DNA of 24,544 nucleotides from Haplosporangium gracile (Eukaryota; Mortierellomycota; Mortierellomycetes; Mortierellales; Mortierellaceae), in contig JAAAUF010000638.1 of the NCBI GenBank assembly GCA_015499985.1, positions 1 through 24,544 of the forward strand. Reading direction: 5' to 3'. Of the stretch, positions 1 to 8,492 are shown piece after piece. Positions within the stretch are counted from its first letter, which is position 1. Each line of letters begins with the position of its first letter. The notes under the pieces are model-generated. The model was not told the DNA's origin and did no database searches. It worked only from the letters and a program-made list of their open reading frames with translations. The translations under genes and the position numbers were made by a program.

Positions 1-51
1 GATAATTTTGTGCTCGATTAAATACATTTCAATTCATTCAGCGTGAAATTG

Positions 52-88
52 GAATTCGGTCGATTTACTAATGGAATCGTCCGAATTC
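52..88. repeat. Short imperfect hairpin around EcoRI-like GAATTCGG arms
   Basis: Arms 52-65 and 75-88 are reverse complements at 13 of 14 positions (one T/T mismatch at 60/80), separated by 9 nt. The outer eight bases are GAATTCGG and CCGAATTC. It could be a transposon-end remnant or a chance hairpin in AT-rich DNA. Confidence 0.5.
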
Positions 89-178
89 AAAAAAATTCGC
101 GGTACAAAACGAAAATGCTAACCGAGAAAATTCCATGGAGAACAAAGCGCACGCCGCACTTTTAGAGTTTCCTCCAAA

Positions 179-269
179 GATGTGAGAACAGGTCAATCTT
201 TGGCCAGTTAGACCAGTTTTAGTCCCTTTTTTGACCTGATCATCCCAAATATTGACCTGTCCTCACATC
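179..269. repeat. 91-bp foldback element with 25-bp near-perfect inverted arms
   Basis: Arms 179-203 and 245-269 are reverse complements at 23 of 25 positions, with a 41-nt spacer. The arms start GATGTGAG and end CCTCACATC; both carry the core ACAGGTCAAT or its complement. No open frame lies inside and no clear target-site duplication is visible. This is compatible with a small MITE-like remnant or a structured regulatory site upstream of the gene at 541. Confidence 0.6.
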
Positions 270-540
270 AGGCCAGGTCTCTGGTTTCCTGCTCTTAAAG
301 TGCAGCAGAGAGCAAAAGTACCCCTCTTTTTTTTCTGTCTCTGTGCTTTTCTTTTTGTTTTCCTGCTATTCGCGAACCTCCCTCCTCTTTCTTCTTTTCA
401 CCTCATAACCACTCCTCCCGTTTGCCTCTTCGTCTGCGCTTATCCTACTCCTGACTATTAACTGCCCCACCCCAACATCAACCCTCAAGGAACCTTAGTC
501 TTCAAGCACTCTTAATTTCAACCAACCTCAACGTGTGGCA

Positions 541-1236
541 ATGGGCAGTCCTGAATCGCCTACGGCTGCCATTATCATTGGAATCTTCGGAGTATTCATC
601 ATCATCGTTGGGGGCCTCTCCTTTTACTTCTACAAGCAAGAGCAGAATAAACGCGCCACTCAGTCTTCTATTACCCCGGACCATCCTGCCTTCAAGAATC
701 AGGGCATCAACAATAGTATCGTCACTCATGCGCAACAGCCTGGACAAAATGGAGGTGCATATTACTATCAGCAACCAGGAAGCAACAAGCCACCTACCAC
801 GATCTTGCCTATGGCTTCAGTAGCGCCACAGCAGCAGTCCATACAGGAACAGATGCAAGGAATCCAGTTCTCGAGCCATCCCCGTCCCAACTTCGTTACC
901 ACTGCCCATGGAGGAGAACCAGAGATCATTAATTCATCAGAGCCGCCTTCAGGAGCTCCAAGAACACCCCAAACACAATGGCAACCTACACCATTCATTC
1001 CACCAACATGTCCATCTGACAGTCCGGGCATACCCTCTCCGAGACCCCATGCAAGCCACTCGCCCATCGTAGCCGTCGTTTCGAGTGCTGCGGCTGAATC
1101 GCCACGCGACCCGCAGAAAGAAATGTCTCATAGAAGCCTATCCTCCTCTAAGCCCTTGCCTGCTCTACCCCCAATCCCCCGCAACACCAGACTCAGCCCT
1201 GGAATTGGATCCCCACATACTATTTTGACCACTTAG
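541..1236 (+). CDS. Single-pass membrane protein with proline-rich cytoplasmic tail
   Basis: The frame encodes about 231 residues from the ATG at 541 to TAG at 1234-1236. Residues about 10-31 form one strongly hydrophobic segment (AAIIIGIFGVFIIIVGG and following), ended by a positively charged stretch (YKQEQNKR). The rest is low-complexity and rich in Pro, Ser, Gln and Thr. Near the C-terminus KPLPALPPIPR fits a class I SH3-ligand pattern ([RK]xxPxxP). There is no signal peptide and no extracellular domain, so it is either a short signal-anchor protein or the last exon of a longer receptor-like gene. The CT-rich leader just upstream favours the first reading. The family is not recognised; a role as a membrane scaffold is only inferred. 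Confidence 0.6.
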   Translation: MGSPESPTAAIIIGIFGVFIIIVGGLSFYFYKQEQNKRATQSSITPDHPAFKNQGINNSIVTHAQQPGQNGGAYYYQQPGSNKPPTTILPMASVAPQQQSIQEQMQGIQFSSHPRPNFVTTAHGGEPEIINSSEPPSGAPRTPQTQWQPTPFIPPTCPSDSPGIPSPRPHASHSPIVAVVSSAAAESPRDPQKEMSHRSLSSSKPLPALPPIPRNTRLSPGIGSPHTILTT

Positions 1237-2170
1237 AACCGAAAACATATAGATGAGACACACCTTCAATAATGCATGATACCTCGAGACATTGTAATGC
1301 ATAATAATATCTTTCTCTCTGTTCGTTGGTGTGCACTGCGTTGAGGGGGTTTAGGAGTTGTCGAGATGGAGTGAGGGACAGCCCAAGCAAAGACATGAGG
1401 CTTCCGTTCCGGTAATGCCGGCGGCTCGAAAGAGAGGACAGCACCCGACTTCGCAATTCATGAAATAACGCAAACCTTCACTAACAGCAGTGAGGGAAAA
1501 CTATCATTCTCAAATTTGTCAGTAGTAAGAAACACCATGAGAAAAGCGAGAAATAGAGCCGTTGCATTTATGTGTGCAGGCATTGGTATGACTCAGAATG
1601 CCAAGTATTCTGAAACTAACAAGTGTACCCTAAAATAAGAAATAACTTTCAGCGCAGCTGGTCTTGTCAGACAGCATAAGGTAATACCATAACACTACAA
1701 CACTAAGTACTAATGAGTCCCCTATGCTTTTCTCGGCAAAGCAGCGCAGCCCTAACAAAACAAGTTACAAAAGGGTGCCTTTTAGGTCAAGCCGTGGATA
1801 CAATGCATGGAGGATCATCGAGTTCGAGACTACATTCCATTATTTTGGAACTTGTGTAAACTATAAGTGAGTCTGGTTTGCTTAGTCAAATGTCACCCAC
1901 TTCTAGGGACAGTTCTCATGTTTTTTTGTACATCATTATAAATGGAGGGAATGAACATAAATCTTAGTTCACTATTCATCCTTCCTTTTCTCTTATCTAT
2001 CCTTCTCACCTCTTAGCTTTCTCATTCTCACGATCTCCTTTTTTTTCCCTCTGGATTTTCTCATTTACATTCTCGTTTCCCGGAAACAAAAAACACATCA
2101 TTGTCACCCATTTCTACATTCCCTTATGTCATTCCTTTCCAAGTCTCAAGTCGCTTGACGCGCTACTTGA
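1237..2170. other. Intergenic region, no gene seen
   Basis: No reading frame here has coding character. From about 1976 to 2100 the strand is CT-rich, like the leaders of the intact genes, so it was probably the promoter of the decayed amidohydrolase that follows. A short pair of units resembling the 21-bp array of 6284-6650 occurs at about 1879-1910. Confidence 0.5.
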
Positions 2171-2946
2171 GCATTTCTTGCCCTCTCCTTTGCAGTCTCG
2201 GTTTACGCCCAACCTATCGATGAACCCGTCATCTCCGACTCACATACTACAGCCGCAGCAGCCAAGAAGGAATCCTCAATCCTCCTCAAGGGCGCCACCA
2301 TCATCGTCTATGACGACAAGAAGAACAAGCTCGATATCATTCGCGGGGGATCCCTTCTCATCATCAATGACCATATCGCCGATGTCGGCAAGAAACTCAG
2401 CACCCCCATCCCCGAGGGAACCGAGGTCGTCGATCTTACTGGCAGCATCATGACCCCTGGATTCATCGATACTCACAAGCACTCCTGAGAGCACCTCTTC
2501 AAACATTGGGACTCAACGTCCTCTTTGACGAATATTTCTACAAGTTCTTGGATATTTTCAAGATCACAACCCGGATCAACGCCGATGACTCGTATATCTC
2601 AATATTAATGTCCCTGGCCGACTCGTTGGACGCGGGTATTACATCTGTGCTCGACCACACTCATGGTACTTTCACACCCAAGCATATTGATGCCATGTTG
2701 AAGGCTCATATCGACAGCGGCGCCCGTGTCTGGAATTGTTACAGTGTTGCACAAATTGCCTCGACCAGAGGAGGCAAGTTCAGTCTCGATTACAATGGAG
2801 GAGAACTCGGTGGATGGAAGTGCAGTCAGTTGGAACAGTTGGCGGAGGAGGCGTCCTGGGCCGATGGTAGGGTTCAGCTTGGTCTTGCTTGGGATAGTGA
2901 AAGAGATGAAACCGAGATTAAATACGGCTTTGACAAAGCAGCTTAA
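2171..2946 (+). pseudogene. Decayed secreted amidohydrolase (chlorohydrolase/deaminase-type)
   Basis: The frame from 2171 reads a signal-peptide-like core (AFLALSFAVSVYA), then a metal-dependent amidohydrolase N-terminus: ATIIVYDD, IMTPGFIDTHKH with the metal-binding HxH pair. Three defects are visible. No in-frame start codon precedes the signal peptide (TGA at 2168-2170). A TGA at 2486-2488 stands where the family usually has a Trp after HKHS. Between 2498 and 2502 one base is missing, so the frame shifts by one and continues as QTLGLNVLFDEY to TAA at 2944-2946. The product stops after roughly 250 codons, well short of the usual 400-500, and no later domain follows. The reading frames otherwise match the family closely, so inactivation looks recent. 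Substrate cannot be told. Confidence 0.8.
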
Positions 2947-3564
2947 GCGTTTAATTGTTTATTTTTTTCGTTTTTTTATTTATTTCTTTTTGTTTATTGG
3001 TATGGCTGCTTGTTGTGAATAAACTATGCGACTGCATTGTTGCGGTCCTGATCTCCCTTTTTGTTTCACCCGCTCACCTTTTTCCCCAGTGTGGCGATGT
3101 GGCTTAATTGGAGCTGTTGCAGAAGGGTAAGGTTCGTAGGCAGGATTGTAGGGTAGCTGTAATATCCTCAACCGGCAGCGAATAAAGAGACTACGAGTCT
3201 GTGGTGCACCAAAGAAACACTTGCCAGTTCAGCTACTCTGTCTCTCTGCAATACGTGAAAAGAGACGAGGAGCAAGCAGGCGATCTACAAATACTAAAGT
3301 AAAGGTGCGACTTACTAGACTACAGAGACATCATCGTATCTGGATAAAAGGGGCAATGATTTTGTGAACAGAGCAAACTCTAATTTTTGCCACCGTTTTT
3401 TTAAGAGCACGAAAAAAAAAAGAAATAACGCCCTTTCTTGTTTTCTTTTCTTCACTTTTCACACCTCATTCTTTTTCTCCTACTCCCACTTTCTCCTTCT
3501 CCTTCCCTCCCTCTCTCACTCTTTCTTCACCCCTCTCTCCCTTTCCCCCCGCTCGTCCAAAATC
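2947..3564. other. Intergenic region, promoter of the F-box gene
   Basis: Low-complexity T-rich sequence follows the pseudogene, with a possible polyadenylation signal AATAAA at 3018-3023. From about 3430 to 3560 the plus strand is almost pure pyrimidine, which ends just before the ATG at 3565. The frame stays open upstream of this ATG, back to about 3364, but the CT-rich composition looks like leader rather than protein. Confidence 0.5.
3018..3023 (+). terminator. Possible polyadenylation signal of the amidohydrolase pseudogene
   Basis: AATAAA lies about 70 nt after the last codon of the decayed gene. It suggests the 3' end of the original transcription unit was close by. Confidence 0.35.
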
Positions 3565-5853
3565 ATGCACAAAAGGTTCCTAGACCTCCCAGAGCTCCTC
3601 GCCCAAGTAGGCTCCTACCTCCACCCAACCGACCTCTTTGCCTGCATCCTCGTCTCCCGCGCCTTCCACCACACCTTCATCCCCCACCTCTGGAACACCA
3701 TCGACGATTCTACAGAACCCTGGGTCTCCATTCTCCGCGTCCGTCGCCGGTGCACCCGTTCTTACCTTGCTTCTTTACTGCCCAAGGATCCGGCCAAAGA
3801 TCGTGACTGGTTATTCGCTACTTTCAAAAAACATGGACACCACATTCGACATCTCAGGATCCAGTTCTTGGTCGTCTTGCAGGCTGTTAGTGAGGGAGGG
3901 TCGTGTAAAGGGTTGAAGAGTTTAGTGGTCAAGCTTGGGAGGTATGCGGAGGAAGCGCCTAATCATGTGCATCAACCTCAGCCAATTCTTCTGTTTCCGC
4001 CCCCATTGGCTGGGCAAGGAGGGGCTGGTGGACAGGTTGGCGAGGTTGGTGGATTTGGTATTCCTGCGCCGGCTGTTCTTCTTCCTATGCCTGCTGGAGG
4101 TGATGTTCAGGCTGAGGCTGAGGGTGGGACAGGGGCAGAGGTTGCTACTCCTGGAGGATTTGGTAACGCTGTTCCCATTGCTGCTCCTGGAGGTTTTGGT
4201 GTGGCAGCCCTTGCTGCTGCTGGCGGGTTGTTTGGCGCTGCTCCTGCTCTTGTTCCTGCTCCTGGAGGATTGTTTGGTGCTACTCCTGCTCCTCCTGCTC
4301 CTCCTGCTGCTGGATTTGGTGGATTTAGTTTCAATGCGCCAGCACCTCCAGACCCCATCATAGAACTGTCGGAGCCAATGTTTCCTAATTTTCTCACAGA
4401 AGCCGACATTATTCCGAAGCAGTTGATCTCATCTAAAACTGTTCAGTCGATAAAGGCAGTAGCGGAATACGAGTGGATCCTCACACAACACCTGTGGCAT
4501 CTTGTCAGGACCAACCCAGGGCTCGAACAATTCGACACTTTCAAACGCTATTCGGTGGGGTTTGTACCTGTCTCAGCCGACTTTGCTTATGCAACACTGC
4601 GATCGCTGAGACACCTTAAGGTCCTGGACGGTCGGTGTCGTTTCGAAAAAGTCGAGTTTTGGAAGCTCTGGAGCTGTCTTCCCGCTGGGATCGAGTCTCT
4701 CTCGGTCGATTGTTCAGTCTTCCCTTTACCCGACCCACTGCCAGAGGTCAACAATTTGAGCTTGCGAGTCTTGAAAGCAAGAGGAACGATGGCCTTTTTG
4801 GATTCAAAAGAATCGACGACCCTCAATGGACTTCTCACGCTGCTTGGCATTTTTTCGAACCTGGTGTATTTGAAAGTGGGTCAGGTCCAGCTGAATCCCA
4901 GCAGTTCGTTAGACCCGAGCTTTATTCCGATGCCGCTGGCTTCCCTGGGAGGACAGTTTCTCAAGAGACTCGATGCAATTGTGGATGACTGGGACACCAT
5001 TCTTCGATACATCCCCAGTATTGCAGATTGGGTAAATGGGACGGAGCTATTGGAGGGCGATGTGTCACTTTTGGCGAAGCGGTTTCCTAGGCTAGAGTCG
5101 TTCAAGGTGATTCATAGGGCATGGGATGTTGACGAGTTGGTATATCCACGCGCAGAGAACGACCCCACCAACCAGTTCCTAGCCACCAACAGTCATCTCC
5201 GGAAGTTTGACAGTATTAAGAACTATATCAGGGTGGATGAGATGCTGAGGTTGCCATGGACATGTATGGGACTAGAGTGGCTAACGTGCAGGATTGTTGG
5301 AGTCGATCGGCTGAAGGAGAAAGAGGAGGCTGCGGTAGCTAAGGTGATGGTACCAGACTACTCAACAGAGCTGACAGAGGAGGAGACGAGGGCGGTCGAA
5401 AAGTTTCACCGGTGCCGTGCTCAGCATTATGGAGTGTATGATCGATTGGCCAGTCTGACGCGTCTTAAGCACCTGGATTTGGGATTTGAGAACCGAAACG
5501 CATGGGAATACAAGGGAGGAAATCATTACATCGGAGAGGACGGGGAGAGGTATCTGGAGTATTCAGAACCGACTTTCGACACCCTGGAGTTGACACTCGA
5601 GTCTGGACTGGGTCGATTGGTAGCGCTGAAAGATCTGGAGATGTTTGGGTTTGAGTGTATTAACCACAAGATTGGCAAGGCCGAGTTGGACTGGATGGCC
5701 AAGAGTTGGCCCAAGTTGATGTTGATGTATGGTCTGAACAAGGAGCGGCTGATGTACATTGAGTACGACAAGAAGCGGATAGAACTGCGCAAGTACTTTA
5801 AACGATTGCGACCGGAGGTTGTGCACGATAGCTTGTTTGAGGACGACATCTAA
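3565..5853 (+). CDS. F-box protein with an FG/GLFG-like insert
   Basis: The intronless frame gives about 762 residues from ATG 3565 to TAA 5851-5853. Residues about 5-48 match an F-box (LDLPELLAQVGSYLHPTDL ... SRAFHHTFIPHLWNTI), which in known proteins binds Skp1 and recruits substrates to SCF ubiquitin ligases. Residues about 140-262 are a low-complexity Gly/Ala/Pro segment with repeated GGFG and GLFG units (GGLFGAAPA, GGLFGATPA, GFGGFSF). The remaining ~500 residues have leucine-rich, LRR-like spacing (for example LRSLRHLKVLDG, LASLTRLKHLDLG), as in large fungal F-box families. The start is placed at MHKRFLDLP because the upstream open part is pyrimidine tract. The substrate is unknown. Confidence is high for the F-box and moderate for the LRR reading. 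Confidence 0.85.
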   Translation: MHKRFLDLPELLAQVGSYLHPTDLFACILVSRAFHHTFIPHLWNTIDDSTEPWVSILRVRRRCTRSYLASLLPKDPAKDRDWLFATFKKHGHHIRHLRIQFLVVLQAVSEGGSCKGLKSLVVKLGRYAEEAPNHVHQPQPILLFPPPLAGQGGAGGQVGEVGGFGIPAPAVLLPMPAGGDVQAEAEGGTGAEVATPGGFGNAVPIAAPGGFGVAALAAAGGLFGAAPALVPAPGGLFGATPAPPAPPAAGFGGFSFNAPAPPDPIIELSEPMFPNFLTEADIIPKQLISSKTVQSIKAVAEYEWILTQHLWHLVRTNPGLEQFDTFKRYSVGFVPVSADFAYATLRSLRHLKVLDGRCRFEKVEFWKLWSCLPAGIESLSVDCSVFPLPDPLPEVNNLSLRVLKARGTMAFLDSKESTTLNGLLTLLGIFSNLVYLKVGQVQLNPSSSLDPSFIPMPLASLGGQFLKRLDAIVDDWDTILRYIPSIADWVNGTELLEGDVSLLAKRFPRLESFKVIHRAWDVDELVYPRAENDPTNQFLATNSHLRKFDSIKNYIRVDEMLRLPWTCMGLEWLTCRIVGVDRLKEKEEAAVAKVMVPDYSTELTEEETRAVEKFHRCRAQHYGVYDRLASLTRLKHLDLGFENRNAWEYKGGNHYIGEDGERYLEYSEPTFDTLELTLESGLGRLVALKDLEMFGFECINHKIGKAELDWMAKSWPKLMLMYGLNKERLMYIEYDKKRIELRKYFKRLRPEVVHDSLFEDDI

Positions 5854-6283
5854 TTTAGCGCATGTTTGTTGTTTACTTTTCCTTTCTGTAGGAGTTTTTC
5901 TGTTCCTCTTCAAATTAATAACTTAGTGGCGTTTTTTACCTTTCTTTTTGTCACCATTTTTGCTCTGTTGCTGGCAGCATTAAAATTTGAATATGTTTTT
6001 TCTTTCTTGGTCACTTGTGATAGCTTTTATTTCTTGCTGAAAGGAATAACTGACGGACAAAAATATCGCGTTTCGTTGCCTTGCACTCATTTGATGTGCA
6101 CACATTGGGTGCATTCATTTGCTCAGCATTCCTTTTGCTCTGGACTCATTCCTCTACCATTTTTTCCTACGTATTCTATGCTATTCTATTTTTTTTTTCA
6201 ACCCTGGTTTCACATGGAATATAATTTTTCACAAAAATCATTCGACTATTGAACACGTACTGAATGCACACCACGCGCGTCGC

Positions 6284-6650
6284 CACTTAATATCAAGGCA
6301 TCCTTACTTGGTACAAAATGTTCCTCACCTAGTATAAAAGGCAGACCACTTAGTGAAAGGTCACCCACTTAGTTTAAATGACGGATCGCTGAGTAAAAAT
6401 GACCATTTATTTAGTGTAATGTGCTCTCACCTCGCAAATGGCCAGTCGTTTATTACAAAAACTTTTCTATCCTAGTAGAAATGGCCAAATCACCTGGTAT
6501 AAAAGTCTCCTCCACCTAGCATGGTTCCCCCACACATTCCCACCCAGCAAAATGGCCATCTAACTTAGCAAAAAGGCAGCTTATTCGGTGTAAAATGTGT
6601 CTCACCTATTCACACGCGCTTCCACCTTATAAAATGACCAACTCACTCGT
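6284..6650. repeat. Degenerate ~21-bp tandem repeat array, about 18 units
   Basis: Units begin (with CAC or a variant of it) at 6284, 6305, 6326, 6347, 6366, 6387, 6408, 6428, 6447, 6469, 6491, 6513, 6541, 6562, 6582, 6603, 6623 and 6644. Spacing is 19-22 bp except one of 28. The eye-derived consensus is CACYTAGTRTAAAATGGCC plus about two variable bases. Individual units keep CACCTAGTATAAAA, TAGTGTAATG, CAGCAAAATGGCCA or CCTTATAAAATGACCA. The frames are closed, so it is not coding. It is an old, diverged minisatellite or a cluster of binding sites. Confidence 0.8.
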
Positions 6651-8024
6651 GCCGAGATGAAAAAAGTGAGGGTTATGTTGTCGCTTGTTACCTTTCATTT
6701 TTCTCCCCTATGTGAGTATGCCTGTGTGACATGAATAGGGTCGGTCACCTTCCTTGCTCAATTTTTTTTTTCGCGCAATTTCCTCTCTCACCCTTTTTGT
6801 AGACTGTGTCGACAACAACATTTTTTCCTTCTCCGCTCATCCTTTCACACATTCCCTCTTTAGACTCTCTCTCAGCCCTTTTTGTGCTTGGTCTCGTGAA
6901 GGCGAATTGGGCAAGAGGCGTCGTTCTAGGACTAGTCTTTTTGTCGTCCTTGTTGCTGTTGTTGTTAATGTAACTTACGGTCAAAAATAGAGAGAGGCAG
7001 AGGCAGAGAAAGAGAGATGAAGGCCAGAGAAAAGGAGCGAGAAGAGGATTAGCCATCTCGACACAAAAAGTGTAAAAATAAGAAATGATGAATGGAGCGA
7101 CAGAGTAAGAGACGGGAAAGGGCTCTCTTTTCTTCCCTTGGGACTCAGCCGCCATACCCCAATCCCCTCGTTGGCCTTCCTGCCCTTACTATCCCCCTTC
7201 CTCTCTCTGCCTTTATTTTTTCCTCAGAGCAAAAATAAACAAAGAGAAACTAAAAATGAAATAATAATCATCCAAGAGAGGAAATGAAAGGGTCATCTGT
7301 CCATTCCTGCCATTCACGCCGCTCATCTTTTACGGAAAAAAAGGATTTTTGTTGGCGCCGAATTCCAGAAAAAGACACCCCTTTAGTTGCTCCTAAGCCT
7401 GAAAATAAATGAACAGCTAGACTGACACACACTCATACGCATGCACAGAACACATAAGCACAAATACACCCTCGCATTATCGTTCGAAACTCCCTCTCCC
7501 TTCCCTCTCTCTGAACACATCTTCTGGGAAGGTGAGGCATCCCTCTCCCTTTGCCTGTCGAAGCTGTTTGTGTCAAGGGAGGGAGAGCGACAAGCGCATT
7601 CTCCAAAATGAAATAAACCTTCAATCTGTCTTTCTTATTGCTAATTACTGTAGCCCTCTAATCTTTCATCCGCGTAAACAAAAAAGCAAAATTTTAAAAA
7701 AAAAAAACCAAACCCTGGGCGCCCAAACTGAACGGTCAACTGTTTTTTGTTAGCATTTAGTGGACGGGGATAAACAATGAGGGTTGAGAAAAAAAAAAAA
7801 AAAAAAAATGAGCAGCTGGACAAATAAGTCTTCCATTTTCAGAAATAAGCCAGTCTTTAACATGAGAGCAGCAAGCTGGCGCAGATGGATTAGGGTAGGC
7901 CTGGGTGTGTTGGACAACCTTTTTATTACTGGTGGATCGAAACAGTCTATGAACAAGTCATTTATCGATAGCTCGTGTCGTATCATCGAGCCTAGTCTGC
8001 AGCCATATCGTTGTGCTCTTGTTA

Positions 8025-8057
8025 TTGTTGTTGTTGTTGTTGTTGTTGCTGTTGTTG
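8025..8057. repeat. TTG trinucleotide microsatellite
   Basis: Eight TTG units run from 8025 to 8048, followed by CTG and two more TTG. It lies in non-coding DNA about 435 bp before the secreted-protein gene. Confidence 0.85.
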
Positions 8058-8492
8058 ATGGCGCTCTATCTAGTCTATAGGACAAGGTTGGTTATTTTTA
8101 ACCTCATAGCTATATCCATTATCCATAGAGGGGTCCAGGCAGGTGCAGAGTCTTTGGTCCCGTCTTGTTGTCCAGGGTTTTTTGTTTGTTTAAATAGAGA
8201 GGGGGTCAATTCAACGGGCTTCCCCTCTTCTTTTTTTGTTTCATTCCCTTTCCTTCAACCGACTCTCATTTATCTTCTAGGCACCCCCTCCCTTACTTTT
8301 TTCCCTTTACAAGTAAACACAACAACCCTTCTCCTTTCTTCCCTTCTTCCTCTCTTCCTGTCTTCTCTTTCTCTCATCTCTTCATAACTTCCTCCAACGC
8401 CTTGACCCCTCACTCCTCCTCCGTCCTCCCACTTTACGCACCACCCCCTTCTTACCCTCATTCATCGATCTAAGCTCCAATCACCAACCATC

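Larger units (their letters stand above)
1..540. other. Left-edge non-coding region and leader of the membrane-protein gene
   Basis: No convincing coding sequence is seen. The first 300 bases hold two inverted repeats (52-88 and 179-269), listed separately. From about 310 to 480 the plus strand is strongly pyrimidine-rich, followed by an A/C-rich stretch up to the ATG at 541. The same leader design precedes other genes in this window, so this part is probably the promoter and 5' leader of the next gene. Confidence 0.5.
5854..8492. other. 2.6-kb gene-free region
   Basis: No frame on either strand shows conserved motifs or coding character. It contains the 21-bp tandem array (6284-6650), a pyrimidine-to-purine composition switch near 6990, an A20 tract near 7790-7808, a TTG microsatellite (8025-8057) and a CT-rich stretch at about 8220-8460 that is probably the leader of the gene at 8493. 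It could hide a non-coding RNA, but nothing specific is seen. Confidence 0.5.

Noticed and set aside
3100..3140. tRNA-like A box (TGGCTTAATTGG) and B-box-like GGTTCGTAGG 20 nt later
   Set aside because: The acceptor, anticodon and T stems do not pair, and the B box lacks the invariant A. Probably chance or a very old tRNA-derived remnant.
3364..3564. Upstream extension of the F-box frame
   Set aside because: The extension translates a nearly pure pyrimidine leader into Phe/Ser/Leu/Pro runs; MHKRFLDLP at 3565 begins directly at the F-box.
6745..7155. 136-codon minus-strand frame in the gene-free region
   Set aside because: It is built from purine/pyrimidine low-complexity DNA (runs of Leu, Ser, Phe, Lys) with no domain and no splice-supported extension.
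7877..7943. A-box-like TGGCGCAGATGG followed by GGTGGATCGAAAC
   Set aside because: No cloverleaf can be folded and no SINE-like tail follows; the A20 tract is upstream instead.
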